DNA from: Adonisia turfae CCMR0081
GTDB taxonomy: Bacteria > Cyanobacteriota > Cyanobacteriia > Phormidesmidales > Phormidesmidaceae
NCBI RefSeq assembly: GCF_011009555.1
Contig: NZ_QXHD01000004.1
Location: 4,977,593 to 5,041,592, forward strand
DNA: 64,000 nucleotides
Direction of reading: 5' to 3'
A program made the position numbers and the translations under genes. The notes under the pieces are model-generated. The model ran no database searches. It was not told the DNA's origin and worked only from the letters and a program-made list of their open reading frames with translations. Each line of letters starts with the position of its first letter. Position 1 is the first letter of the stretch. Positions 1-6,964 of the stretch are shown here, piece after piece.

Positions 1-657
1 CTGAATATCCCCTCTACGGTGAATATTAATGCTACGCCGGTACCTGCCCCAGATAACTGGGAAGAAACCTATGAGCGCTGGAGTTTAACGCTAGAGGATA
101 GTATTCTGCTTGCGTTCCAAGGCCGTGTGGAATTAGAGCAGCAGTTAGCGCAACGGGAAATTAGCACTCAGCAAGCTCGCGCAGCTCGCGCAGCGATTCG
201 CCCACAGGTGAGTTTGTTTGCTAACTATAGTTGGAGCGATCTGTTGGACGACTCGTCGGATAACTATAGCTTTGGGGCGCAGTTAAACTGGCTACTGGTG
301 GATGGCGGTGCCGCTCGAGCCCGAGCTCGTCAACAAGAAGCCAATGCTGATATTGCTGAAGAACGGTTTTCAGAACAGCTGGATCAAATCCGTTTTGAAG
401 TGGAGCAGGCCTATTTCACGCTACGTTCTAATGAAGAAAATGTGAGAACGGCTAGAACGGCGATCACTCAGGCTACGACCGCCCTGGAATTGGCTAATTT
501 ACGTCTTGATGCGGGTGTGGGGACACAGTTAGATGTGCTGACAGCCCAGTCTGAATTGACTGAAGCTGAAGGTAACTGGGTCAGTGCAGCCTTAGGATAT
601 AACCGAGCGCTCGCCTCATTACAGAGAGCTGTTAGCAACTTGCGTTCTACGCTATAG
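1..657 (+). CDS. TolC-family outer membrane efflux protein, C-terminal part
   Basis: The reading frame is open from base 1, so the gene begins outside the window; a GTG at 19 is internal. The visible ~218 residues show the repetitive alpha-helical pattern of TolC/OEP proteins: long amphipathic helices (QQARAARAAIRPQVSLFANY), a short beta segment (FGAQLNWLLVDGG), then helices ending in LDVLTAQSELTEAE and NRALASLQRA. TolC trimers form the outer-membrane channel and periplasmic tunnel of type I secretion or RND efflux systems. No partner pump lies downstream, so the substrate is unknown. Family assignment is confident; the specific role is not. Confidence 0.85.
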   Translation: MNIPSTVNINATPVPAPDNWEETYERWSLTLEDSILLAFQGRVELEQQLAQREISTQQARAARAAIRPQVSLFANYSWSDLLDDSSDNYSFGAQLNWLLVDGGAARARARQQEANADIAEERFSEQLDQIRFEVEQAYFTLRSNEENVRTARTAITQATTALELANLRLDAGVGTQLDVLTAQSELTEAEGNWVSAALGYNRALASLQRAVSNLRSTL

Positions 658-801
658 CGGTTAGAGGTGTTTTAACAGCTCCAAGATATAGCAAGCTGCT
701 GAAATGCATATCTCCAAAGGATAAGTGCACTGAGCTATATTTAACCAAGCACCAGTGCAGCAAACTCCTTCACTTTGAACGGACATTCCTAAGCTATTCA
801 A

Positions 802-1140
802 CTAAGTTGGATAGCTTAGCTGTTCGGACATTGAGAGTTTGGAGTTGTCTGTGGTTGATATCTCACCGCCACATAATTTCTCAATGACTTGATCAGCGGT
901 CATGAGCCGTTTCAGAACAACTTGGCCAATTGGGTTGCCAGTCTCATCTTCAGGCAAGACTTCAACCATTAGTACATCCTCTTCGACTTGATATAACCAT
1001 AGCTTTTCTGTGGCTTCTTCGATGTAAAGCCCTAGCTTGTTGATAATTGGTTTGCGCTGCCAGGCAATTTCATTCCAAAGGCCGCCAAACTCCCATACTC
1101 TGCCAGTTGTCCAGCCGTCGGACAGAAAAAAATATTTCAC
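802..1140 (-). CDS. Conserved hypothetical protein, 112 aa
   Basis: A 112-residue soluble acidic protein starting MKYFFLSDGWTTGRVWEFGG and ending in a polar tail. There is no signal peptide, membrane segment or Cys cluster. The WEFGGLWNE and KLWLYQVEEDVLMVEVLPED stretches look like a compact beta-rich fold. I do not recognise the family. It converges on the TolC-type gene and its start faces the tandem RNA array. Codon use resembles its neighbours, which supports a real gene, but no function can be offered. Confidence 0.6.
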   Translation of the reverse strand: MKYFFLSDGWTTGRVWEFGGLWNEIAWQRKPIINKLGLYIEEATEKLWLYQVEEDVLMVEVLPEDETGNPIGQVVLKRLMTADQVIEKLCGGEISTTDNSKLSMSEQLSYPT

Positions 1141-1264
1141 AGATCCTGAGTAAGGTCAAAGGTTTAATCGCATTATCTCTGGTCATGTTGTTTTTGACAC
1201 GGGGTCGCTAAAATCTTGATGCTTTCTTATGGTAAGGACGGAAAAAGAAGCTGATTTTGAGTTC

Positions 1265-1361
1265 TGTCCGGACGTCAGGGGGGATGACATGGACAATTAG
1301 CTGGTAGATGCACCCTGATGTCTAACTCCTGAGCCCTTCTGGGACTTGGGAGCTTTTTTTT
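1265..1361 (+). ncRNA. Candidate tandem sRNA, copy 1
   Basis: The unit starts TGTCCGGACGTC, closes the 5' inverted repeat with GGACA, carries the conserved core, and ends with a stem formed by CTCCTGAGCCC and GGGACTTGGGAG (one bulged A) followed by eight Ts. Relative to copies 3-5, AGTTAG becomes AATTAG and CTGACT becomes CTAACT. These two hexamers can pair around the core, and the change turns a T-G wobble into T-A. Transcription start and function are not shown by sequence. Confidence 0.55.
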
Positions 1362-1429
1362 GCTAATTAATGCTGCTACTTCTTACCAAATAATGAGGGC
1401 CAGGTTGCTAGTAAAACTTGATTCTATTG

Positions 1430-1526
1430 TGTCCGGTAGCGGGGAAGAATAGTATTGACAGTTCGCTGGTAGATGTATCCTGATGCCTAACCTATGAATC
1501 CTTGTGGGGCTTAGGAGTTTATTTTT
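1430..1526 (+). ncRNA. Candidate tandem sRNA, copy 2 (divergent)
   Basis: This is the most diverged unit. It keeps TGTCCGG, a GACA partner, GCTGGTAGATGTATCCTGAT as core and a terminator-like arm (CCTATGAATCC with GGGCTTAGGAG), then TTTATTTTT. The terminator keeps partial pairing despite many substitutions, for example CCTA facing TAGG. It may be a decaying copy or one with a different target preference. Confidence 0.45.
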
Positions 1527-1600
1527 GATCAACTCAATTACTTAATTAGATATGACGTTTAAAAAGAAGATTCAGTTGTAAATGCAATTTGATTTTGTTC

Positions 1601-1695
1601 TGTCCGGAAGTAGGGAGTAATGGCATGGACAGTTAGCTGGTAGATGCACCCTGATGTCTGACTCCTGAGCCCTTCTGGGGTTTGGGAGTTTTTTT
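1601..1695 (+). ncRNA. Candidate tandem sRNA, copy 3
   Basis: The first ~65 nt of copies 3 and 4 are identical, from TGTCCGGAAGTAGGG through the core to GTCTGACTCCT. The terminator stem CTCCTGAGCCC / GGGGTTTGGGAG is followed by seven Ts. The upstream sequence TTGTAAATGCAATTTGATTT ending in TGTTCT resembles that of copy 4. Confidence 0.55.
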
Positions 1696-1789
1696 ATTGC
1701 CTGAAATCTAGATTTTAGTGCTATCAATTGATCAAAGATGGATCCAAATTTCTACTACTTAAGTTGTAAATAAAAATTGATCTTTATTC

Positions 1790-1885
1790 TGTCCGGAAGT
1801 AGGGAGTAATGGCATGGACAGTTAGCTGGTAGATGCACCCTGATGTCTGACTCCTAAGCCCTTTTTGGGCCTGGGAGTTTTTTTT
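1790..1885 (+). ncRNA. Candidate tandem sRNA, copy 4
   Basis: The 5' part is identical to copy 3. The terminator differs by paired changes: loop TTTTT and 3' arm GGGCCTGGGAG facing CTCCTAAGCCC, then eight Ts. A TATTCT at 1785-1790 is a plausible -10; if so, transcription would begin inside the 5' inverted repeat rather than before it. Confidence 0.55.
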
Positions 1886-1972
1886 GCTAATTTTTTAGCA
1901 GCGAGATGTTAGCACCATTATTTGTGCTCAAATTGTGAGGTCTCACTGGTAAATAAAACTGATGTTTTATTC

Positions 1973-2066
1973 TGTCCGGAAGTCGGTAGGAGTTGTGTGG
2001 ACAGTTAGTTGGTAGATGCACCCTGATGTCTGACTCCTGAGCCCTTTTGGGGCTTGGGAGTTTTTT
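1973..2066 (+). ncRNA. Candidate tandem sRNA, copy 5
   Basis: The copy nearest ddl. The 5' loop is changed (GTCGGTAGGAGTTGTGT) while the TGTCC/GGACA arms and the core are kept, which is what selection on structure would give. The terminator is an 11-bp uninterrupted stem (CTCCTGAGCCC with GGGCTTGGGAG, allowing G-T pairs) and six Ts. It ends 207 bp before ddl, so ddl probably has its own promoter in 2067-2273, where I see no other feature. Confidence 0.55.
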
Positions 2067-2273
2067 GTAATTGGCTGATAGCCACGGAGTATCGAGATTG
2101 CCTAATGGGTAGGTTGAGTCTGTGATAGGCTAACCCCTTAATAGGATTTTGGCGTTTCTGATCCTCGGGCACAGCAACTTTTTATTTAGCCTTACGTAAA
2201 TAGCGTTCGTTGTAGCTCGGTTTATTGATAAATCAGAATAACGTCCTTTTGAGATAAAAAGGAGCCTCACTTA

Positions 2274-3335
2274 ATGGCAAAGATGCGCGTAGGCTTATTG
2301 TTTGGTGGATGCTCAGGTGAGCACGAGGTGTCTATTTTCTCAGCCCAAGCAATTGCTCGAGGGCTAGAGTTGAAAAGTAATGCTGAGAAGTATGACGTGG
2401 TGCCGGTTTACATTCGTAAGGATGGCGCTTGGGTGATGGATGCCTACGATGTTCTGAAGTCGGGTAGTCCACTACTAGTAGCTGATGATCAAGAAGTTTT
2501 AGCAACGGAGCGTATACCGACACAGGTAGCCAATATTGATATTTGGTTTCCTGTACTCCATGGGCCCAGTGGTGAAGATGGCACGATTCAGGGCCTATTT
2601 GAATTGATGCAAATGCCCTATGTCGGTTGTGGCGTCTTAGCGTCAGCTGTGGGTATGGACAAACTCGCCATGAAGTCTGCGTTTGCTCAGGTAGGGTTGC
2701 CTCAGGTGAAGTATATGGAAGTTTTGCGATCGCAAGTCTATTCCAACCCCTGTGTTTTCCCAAAGCTGTGCGACGATATCGAGCTTACTCTGGGGTATCC
2801 ATGTTTTGTTAAGCCTGCCAACTTGGGGTCGTCCGTTGGTATTGCTAAAGTAAAAGATCGCCAAGATCTAGAAGCGGCTCTGGATAATGCGGCCAGCTAT
2901 GACCGTCGCATCATTGTTGAGGCGGGTGTTGTAGCCCGTGAAGTTGAATGTGCCATTTTGGGAAATGACAATCCGAAAGCCTCGGTCATTGGTGAAATTA
3001 GCTTTGATGCAGATTTCTACGACTATGAAACAAAATACACGAGTGGCCAGGCTGATTTAGCCATTCCTGCATCACTGCCAGCCGATATTGTGACAGCGAT
3101 TCAAGAACAGGCCATGAAAGCGTTCCAGGCAATTGATGGTGCCGGTCTATCACGGGTAGATTTTTTCTATCTTGAAGACACAGGCGAAGTCTTGATCAAT
3201 GAAATCAACACATTCCCAGGGTTTACAGCTACCAGCATGTACCCCATGTTATGGAAAGCTGCCGGTGTGGAGTTTGATCAGTTGGTTGATCGATTAATTC
3301 AGTTGGGTTTAGAGCGCACAGCGCGTAAATCCTAG
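2274..3335 (+). CDS. ddl: D-alanine--D-alanine ligase
   Basis: This ATP-grasp enzyme joins two D-alanines for the peptidoglycan stem peptide (cytoplasm). The 353 residues match the usual length. The N-terminal LLFGGCSGEHEVS carries the substrate-binding Glu (residue 16). The central CFVKPANLGSSVGIAKV is the ATP-grasp Lys/Gly-rich segment, and the C-terminal VLINEINTFPGFTATSMYP holds the Mg-binding Glu/Asn and the NxxPG motif. The start is an ATG with AAAAGGAG nine bases upstream. It lies downstream of the tandem RNA array, but separate terminators suggest independent transcription. Residue 13 is Cys where Arg or Lys is common, which is tolerated in the family. Confidence 0.97.
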   Translation: MAKMRVGLLFGGCSGEHEVSIFSAQAIARGLELKSNAEKYDVVPVYIRKDGAWVMDAYDVLKSGSPLLVADDQEVLATERIPTQVANIDIWFPVLHGPSGEDGTIQGLFELMQMPYVGCGVLASAVGMDKLAMKSAFAQVGLPQVKYMEVLRSQVYSNPCVFPKLCDDIELTLGYPCFVKPANLGSSVGIAKVKDRQDLEAALDNAASYDRRIIVEAGVVAREVECAILGNDNPKASVIGEISFDADFYDYETKYTSGQADLAIPASLPADIVTAIQEQAMKAFQAIDGAGLSRVDFFYLEDTGEVLINEINTFPGFTATSMYPMLWKAAGVEFDQLVDRLIQLGLERTARKS

Positions 3336-3347
3336 AGCGACCCCGTC

Positions 3348-3782
3348 CTATAAGCTTTCTAAAAATACGAGTAGGTCGGCCATATCCTGAGTATTTGGTT
3401 GAAACTGTGGCATAGGTGGAGTTTTACCACTAATAACCTGCTGGATGAGTGCTACCTGTGATTTACGCTCAGAGACATGCTGTAAATCTGGTCCAACTTC
3501 TCCAGTTCCTTCTAATCCATGGCAGGTGGCACAATTTTGCCAAAATAACTGTTGCCCACGTTCGAGATCTCCTGTGGAGGCTAAGACGTCATGTACGTAC
3601 GGATCGGATACTTGTACCCTATGAATTCCCCAAATAATCAAAATGACGCACAATAAAATTGTTGTTGCCGCCAATACAAACTGGACCAACAGCCGATTGT
3701 CCGAGTTGGCTACGGTTGTCTGGGGAAGAGATGGGCTATCGACTGTTTTTTGGGTCACAAGCAGAACGTAACACTTTGTCAT
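3348..3782 (-). CDS. cytM: Cytochrome cM
   Basis: A membrane-anchored class I c-type cytochrome of 144 residues. One hydrophobic helix (LVQFVLAATTILLCVILIIW, about residues 31-50) is followed by a haem domain with the CATCH haem motif (about residue 85). The C-terminal half, including SERKSQVALIQQVISGKTPP, MPQF and MADLLVFLESL, matches what I know of cyanobacterial CytM. The Met of MPQF is the likely axial ligand. CytM is a low-abundance protein linked to the balance of respiration and photosynthesis, often stress-induced. The N-terminus before the helix is longer than usual, so a later start is possible. It is transcribed divergently from petG. Confidence 0.9.
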   Translation of the reverse strand: MTKCYVLLVTQKTVDSPSLPQTTVANSDNRLLVQFVLAATTILLCVILIIWGIHRVQVSDPYVHDVLASTGDLERGQQLFWQNCATCHGLEGTGEVGPDLQHVSERKSQVALIQQVISGKTPPMPQFQPNTQDMADLLVFLESL

Positions 3783-3854
3783 TACGCATATGATACATAG
3801 TTTAAAGTTTTCTCAGGAGCCAGTGCAAGTTGTTTTGGCTGGAAAATGAAGATC

Positions 3855-3885
3855 AAATCTATAGCTTTGATTAAGCTATAGATTT
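3855..3885. repeat. 13-bp perfect inverted repeat between cytM and petG
   Basis: AAATCTATAGCTT at 3855-3867 is followed by five bases and its exact reverse complement at 3873-3885. It sits in the 267-bp divergent spacer, nearer cytM. It lacks a T run, so it is more likely an operator or mRNA leader hairpin than a terminator. Confidence 0.6.
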
Positions 3886-4049
3886 ATCAAGCTTAATCTT
3901 GCGCATTTACCAGCAGACATCGTCACGGGATCTGGCTAGGCCTGACCAAGGGACTAGGATCAATTAAGGGAATGTCTTAATATAAAGGTAGAAGAAGTAA
4001 TGTGTAGTGCTGCTTCTATGAGCTCTGTAAGTCATTGAGGAAATACGGC

Positions 4050-4163
4050 GTGATTGAACCTTTGCTGTTAGGAATTGTTTTGGGCCTAATTCCGGTAACA
4101 TTGGCCGGTTTGTTTGTAGCGGCTTACATGCAGTATCGCCGGGGTGATCAGCTCAACTTTTAG
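4050..4163 (+). CDS. petG: Cytochrome b6f complex subunit V (PetG)
   Basis: A 37-residue single-helix protein, with GTG start, reading IEPLLLGIVLGLIPVTLAGL then FVAAYMQYRRGDQLNF. This is nearly the cyanobacterial/plastid PetG consensus. PetG is a small peripheral helix needed for assembly and stability of the b6f dimer in the thylakoid membrane. A TATAAA lies about 65 bp upstream. The gene is followed by a strong terminator, so it is probably monocistronic. It is short enough to be missed by automatic gene finders. Confidence 0.95.
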   Translation: MIEPLLLGIVLGLIPVTLAGLFVAAYMQYRRGDQLNF

Positions 4164-4188
4164 ATTTTGATTGGTAAGAACTTTTGCG

Positions 4189-4220
4189 AAGCCAGCGTTT
4201 CTAAAAACGCTGGCTTTTTT
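4189..4220 (+). terminator. Intrinsic terminator of petG
   Basis: AAGCCAGCGTTT pairs perfectly with AAACGCTGGCTT across a 4-base loop, followed by a T run ending at 4220. It lies 25 bp after the petG stop and just before the convergent sugar-kinase stop. Confidence 0.9.
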
Positions 4221-4223
4221 CGT

Positions 4224-5468
4224 TCAGGCTTTTGCGACTAGGTTAGCGGCGAGGCGTGCAGTTCCATAGGCGGCTTCACTGTGTAGCGAAGAAACCAGGG
4301 GAATGCCTAAGGCTTTTGCCCTTAATGTTTGCCAGGTCAGGTTTTGTGCTCCTCCTCCCGCTGTATAAATGCGGTGTACTGGACCTCCACCCAGGGTAAT
4401 CAGCTTTTGATAGCCTAAGGCTTCGATGTGAGCTATGCCTTCTAATAATCCGTGGAGAAACCGTACCGGATCGCTGGGACGGGGAGTCAAGCGAGGTGGC
4501 AGGTGAGGATCGCTGATGGGGAATCGTTCCCCAGCGGTGAGTAATGGATAGTAGTCAAGTCCGCTAGGGATTTCGGTGTGAATACGTTGGCTGATTGAGC
4601 CAAGTTCGTCATCACTAAAGTGGTGACGTAATACAGCTCCCCCTGTATTGGATGCACCTCCCACTAACCATTGTTGACCGAGCCGATGGCTGTATACACC
4701 ACTTTGGGTGTCATTAATGGCAACGGGGCTTAACAGTTTAATCACCAGCGTAGAGCCAAGGGAGGTTACAGCGTCTCCTGGGGTGCTGGCACCACTGGCT
4801 AAAAAGGCGGCAATACTGTCAGTAGTGCCCGCTTTGATCATGCAGTTTTTCGGCAGGTTAAACCGCTGAGTCAGTTGAGGCTGAATGGGTGCGATCGCAT
4901 CCCCAGGCGCTAAAACGTTGGGTAACCATGGACTGATCTCTACGCTCAGTAGCCAGTCGGGATAACTGAGAGTCTGTGGGTCATAGCCTAGCTTGAGGGC
5001 ATTGTTATAGTCGCTGATACCCGGTTGACCATGGAGCAGACTACTGAGCCAATCTGCTTGATGCACCAGGTAACGAGCATTGGCCAAAATATTAGCCGGT
5101 AAATTATTTTTCCACCATAGGGCTTTGGCCAGGCTGGAGGTGGTGCTGTGGGCTGGGCTATGGGTAGGTGCAATGGCAGGAGTACCACCACGAGTATCGT
5201 TGTAGAGCAATGGCGGCACTAGGGGGATATGGTTGCGATCGCACAGGAGAACGGTGGCCGAGGTGCCATCAATTGAGATCGCGCTCGTGTGTTGGCGAAT
5301 AGCCTGGGGGATTTGGTCAATCAACGCCCATAGTGTTTGCTCCCATCCCTTCGCATTTGGCTCTGGAGTAGGATACTGACAGCGACCTTCGCCGACAATC
5401 TGCCCATCGGCATCGATTGCGATCGCCCGTGCGCCCGAAGTGCCAAAGTCAATTCCTAGGTAGTTCAT
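4224..5468 (-). CDS. FGGY-family carbohydrate kinase (ribulose/xylulose kinase-like)
   Basis: ATP-dependent sugar kinase of the actin/hexokinase fold. The ATG at 5468 gives 414 residues beginning NYLGIDFGTSGARAIAIDAD (phosphate-1 loop). The catalytic region reads SISIDGTSATVLLCD-like, the mid domain has GSTLVIKLLSP, and the C-terminal adenosine loop is YTAGGGAQNLTWQTLRAKAL. It is shorter than typical 490-500 residue xylulokinases, as in the cyanobacterial/plant subgroup for which D-ribulose kinase activity is known; that substrate is inferred here. A GTG six bases upstream is an alternative start. It lies downstream of apcF on the same strand but is separated from it by a terminator. Confidence 0.85.
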   Translation of the reverse strand: MNYLGIDFGTSGARAIAIDADGQIVGEGRCQYPTPEPNAKGWEQTLWALIDQIPQAIRQHTSAISIDGTSATVLLCDRNHIPLVPPLLYNDTRGGTPAIAPTHSPAHSTTSSLAKALWWKNNLPANILANARYLVHQADWLSSLLHGQPGISDYNNALKLGYDPQTLSYPDWLLSVEISPWLPNVLAPGDAIAPIQPQLTQRFNLPKNCMIKAGTTDSIAAFLASGASTPGDAVTSLGSTLVIKLLSPVAINDTQSGVYSHRLGQQWLVGGASNTGGAVLRHHFSDDELGSISQRIHTEIPSGLDYYPLLTAGERFPISDPHLPPRLTPRPSDPVRFLHGLLEGIAHIEALGYQKLITLGGGPVHRIYTAGGGAQNLTWQTLRAKALGIPLVSSLHSEAAYGTARLAANLVAKA

Positions 5469-5476
5469 AAGCACGC

Positions 5477-5509
5477 AAAAAAAGAGGTACCCGAATGAGC
5501 ACCTCTTTT
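5477..5509 (-). terminator. Intrinsic terminator after apcF
   Basis: AAAAGAGGT (5480-5488) and ACCTCTTTT (5501-5509) form a 9-bp stem. Read on the minus strand it is followed by a run of seven Ts. It lies just past the apcF stop and insulates the kinase gene. Confidence 0.85.
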
Positions 5510-5533
5510 CAAAACTATTGATCTTAGGTGGAA

Positions 5534-6043
5534 TTAAACGCTCACTTCACCCAACTCACGGCTTAAATGCTCAAAGGGAGCATCCACAAATGAAGTGTCA
5601 CTAATGCCCTGGGCCGTTAGTTGCTCCTTCAGGACATCTTTCATGATTTGAATACCAATGACCGTTGGGCCAACGGGCACTTCCAAAGAGTTGTAAGTTT
5701 CACGCAGACCGTTGAGAACGCGCTCAGTGAGGACATCACAGTTGCCTGCTACCAGCGCATAGCTGCTGTAGCGCAGGTAATAGTCCAAGTCGCGTAAGCA
5801 AGCGGCATAGCGCCTAGTGGTGTAAGCATTGCCGCCGGGGCGAATCAATTCAGGTATCCGCTCAAACAGTTCAGCTCCTGTCGCCTTTACCAGGCCAGAT
5901 GCATTTGCACTGATATAAGCAGCGGCTTTAACCCGATCAGAGCCACTGTCAAAATAACTCTTTAGAGAATCGAGGGCGTCGCGATCGAGGTACCGACCTG
6001 TGATGTCGTAGGTGCTGATTAAACCCGTCACCGTATCCCGCAT
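5534..6043 (-). CDS. apcF: Allophycocyanin beta-18 subunit (ApcF)
   Basis: A 169-residue phycobiliprotein of the phycobilisome core, where ApcF replaces one ApcB next to the core-membrane linker and helps pass energy to the photosystems. The chromophore Cys is at residue 82 within RRYAACLRDLDYYLRY. Asn72 in RPGGNAYTTRR is the usual methylated Asn. The sequence resembles ApcF (MRDTVTGLISTYDITGRYLD at the start, PVGPTVIGIQIMKDVLKEQL near the end) more than ApcB or CpcB. As in other cyanobacteria, the gene stands alone rather than in the apcABC operon. Confidence 0.93.
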   Translation of the reverse strand: MRDTVTGLISTYDITGRYLDRDALDSLKSYFDSGSDRVKAAAYISANASGLVKATGAELFERIPELIRPGGNAYTTRRYAACLRDLDYYLRYSSYALVAGNCDVLTERVLNGLRETYNSLEVPVGPTVIGIQIMKDVLKEQLTAQGISDTSFVDAPFEHLSRELGEVSV

Positions 6044-6964
6044 GAAACCTTTCTCCCAGTGCGATTAATGTGCGACTCAAAAACTAGAGCAAGAATTTGT
6101 AACCAAGCTTGGAGTGAAAGTCCTCATACAGACCATGGTATGACCCAAATATGAGAACAAGCGCAAGGGCTATCCAACCGCTTGTTAAGGTAGTTACAAG
6201 TGCCTTGCCGCTGCCATGTAAATCCTGAAACCCGTTCAGCGACAACGATTACCGACACTTGAGTACCAAAACTTAGTCTACCACGGTGGATTAAACCCCA
6301 GGCAATCGACTCAATGGAGAAGGGGATTGACCTGCGTATTTTTTACAATCCGCAATCTTTCGCAACATTTTATGGCATGCTTAGACACCATTTTAGGGGC
6401 ATCTGAATAACTCTGATGTCAGTTCACCTCTCAAAAATGAGACGGAAACATCCCAATCTTCCATGGGTTTGCTTGAGAAAACTTGAATTTGTAACAAAAG
6501 ATACAATTGCTCGGTATTACAGTTCTTAGGATTATCCATGCCTGGTTAAAGTAGGCACTAATGCATGCTTTAACCCAGTAGATCTGTTTATGGGTGTTAC
6601 TAAACCTTTGGATCATAGCCAGGTTCAGAGGTTGTATGGGGATGAGTGAGCGTCTCTGGGTGACATAGTCGTATGGCCCGAGTGCAAATAATATGCTTGC
6701 CACTGTTAAGGGATATAGAAAACTTCTAACAGGCATACATTTTTCGTTACACTCATTTTTTAATGTTTTGGTCGTTACACAGGTTGGCCTGTCCGTGCTG
6801 CAAAGCGCCTACATTACCCTCAGATTTTCCTGGTGTTGCTGGCTTGGTTTGAGTCGAGCTTGGGGATATTACTAATCTCTGGATATTCTCAGCAAGGCAT
6901 ACCTCCGCTTAGCGACGATATTTGTGAAAACGGCTCTAGTTGAATGCATAGAAAGGAGTGATCC
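6044..6964. other. Long divergent spacer between apcF and glnA
   Basis: This 921-bp stretch holds no convincing gene; short open frames in it lack recognisable protein features. It must contain the apcF promoter on the minus side and the glnA control region on the plus side. Two copies of TCGTTACAC lie near 6745 and 6769. The only strong regulatory signal I see is the NtcA-type site at 6491. Confidence 0.6.
6491..6532 (+). promoter_or_regulatory. NtcA-type activated promoter upstream of glnA
   Basis: GTA-ACAAAAGA-TAC at 6491-6504 is a perfect GTA-N8-TAC NtcA box. Exactly 22 bases downstream lies TAGGAT (6527-6532), matching the TAN3T -10 and the usual spacing of NtcA class II promoters. The start would be near 6540, giving a leader of ~425 nt before glnA. 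NtcA activates glnA in cyanobacteria under nitrogen limitation. The unusual distance is the main caveat. Confidence 0.6.

Larger units (their letters stand above)
1265..2066 (+). repeat. Tandem array of five ~95-bp direct repeats (candidate sRNA array)
   Basis: Five head-to-tail units begin at 1265, 1430, 1601, 1790 and 1973 (periods 165, 171, 189 and 183 bp), separated by poorly conserved AT-rich spacers of ~70-95 bp. Each unit starts TGTCCGG, has a GGACA or GACA segment able to pair with that start, a core GCTGGTAGATGCACCCTGAT (one or a few changes in some copies), and ends in a GC stem followed by a T run on the plus strand. A common upstream motif (roughly GTAAA...TTGAT..TATTCT) precedes the units. 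No open reading frame runs through them. Repeat, hairpin and T-run structure argues for five separately transcribed and terminated small RNAs. Confidence 0.85.

Noticed and set aside
1601..1620. Array units as glutamine riboswitches, because of the GGAAGTAGG string
   Set aside because: Only this short string resembles it; the partner segment and junction of the riboswitch are missing and the units end in their own terminators.
1265..2066. Array as a CRISPR
   Set aside because: Repeats are ~95 nt with variable long spacers, internal structure and terminators; there are no cas genes nearby.
2332..2864. Several frames inside ddl on both strands
   Set aside because: All overlap a full-length, clearly conserved ddl reading frame and have no independent support.
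6431..6736. 101-residue frame on the minus strand before glnA
   Set aside because: Protein has no family features or clear ribosome site and overlaps the predicted NtcA promoter; likely chance.
6700..6964. Glutamine riboswitch in the glnA leader
   Set aside because: No glnA-RNA consensus (such as the GAAGGAACGC segment) was found.
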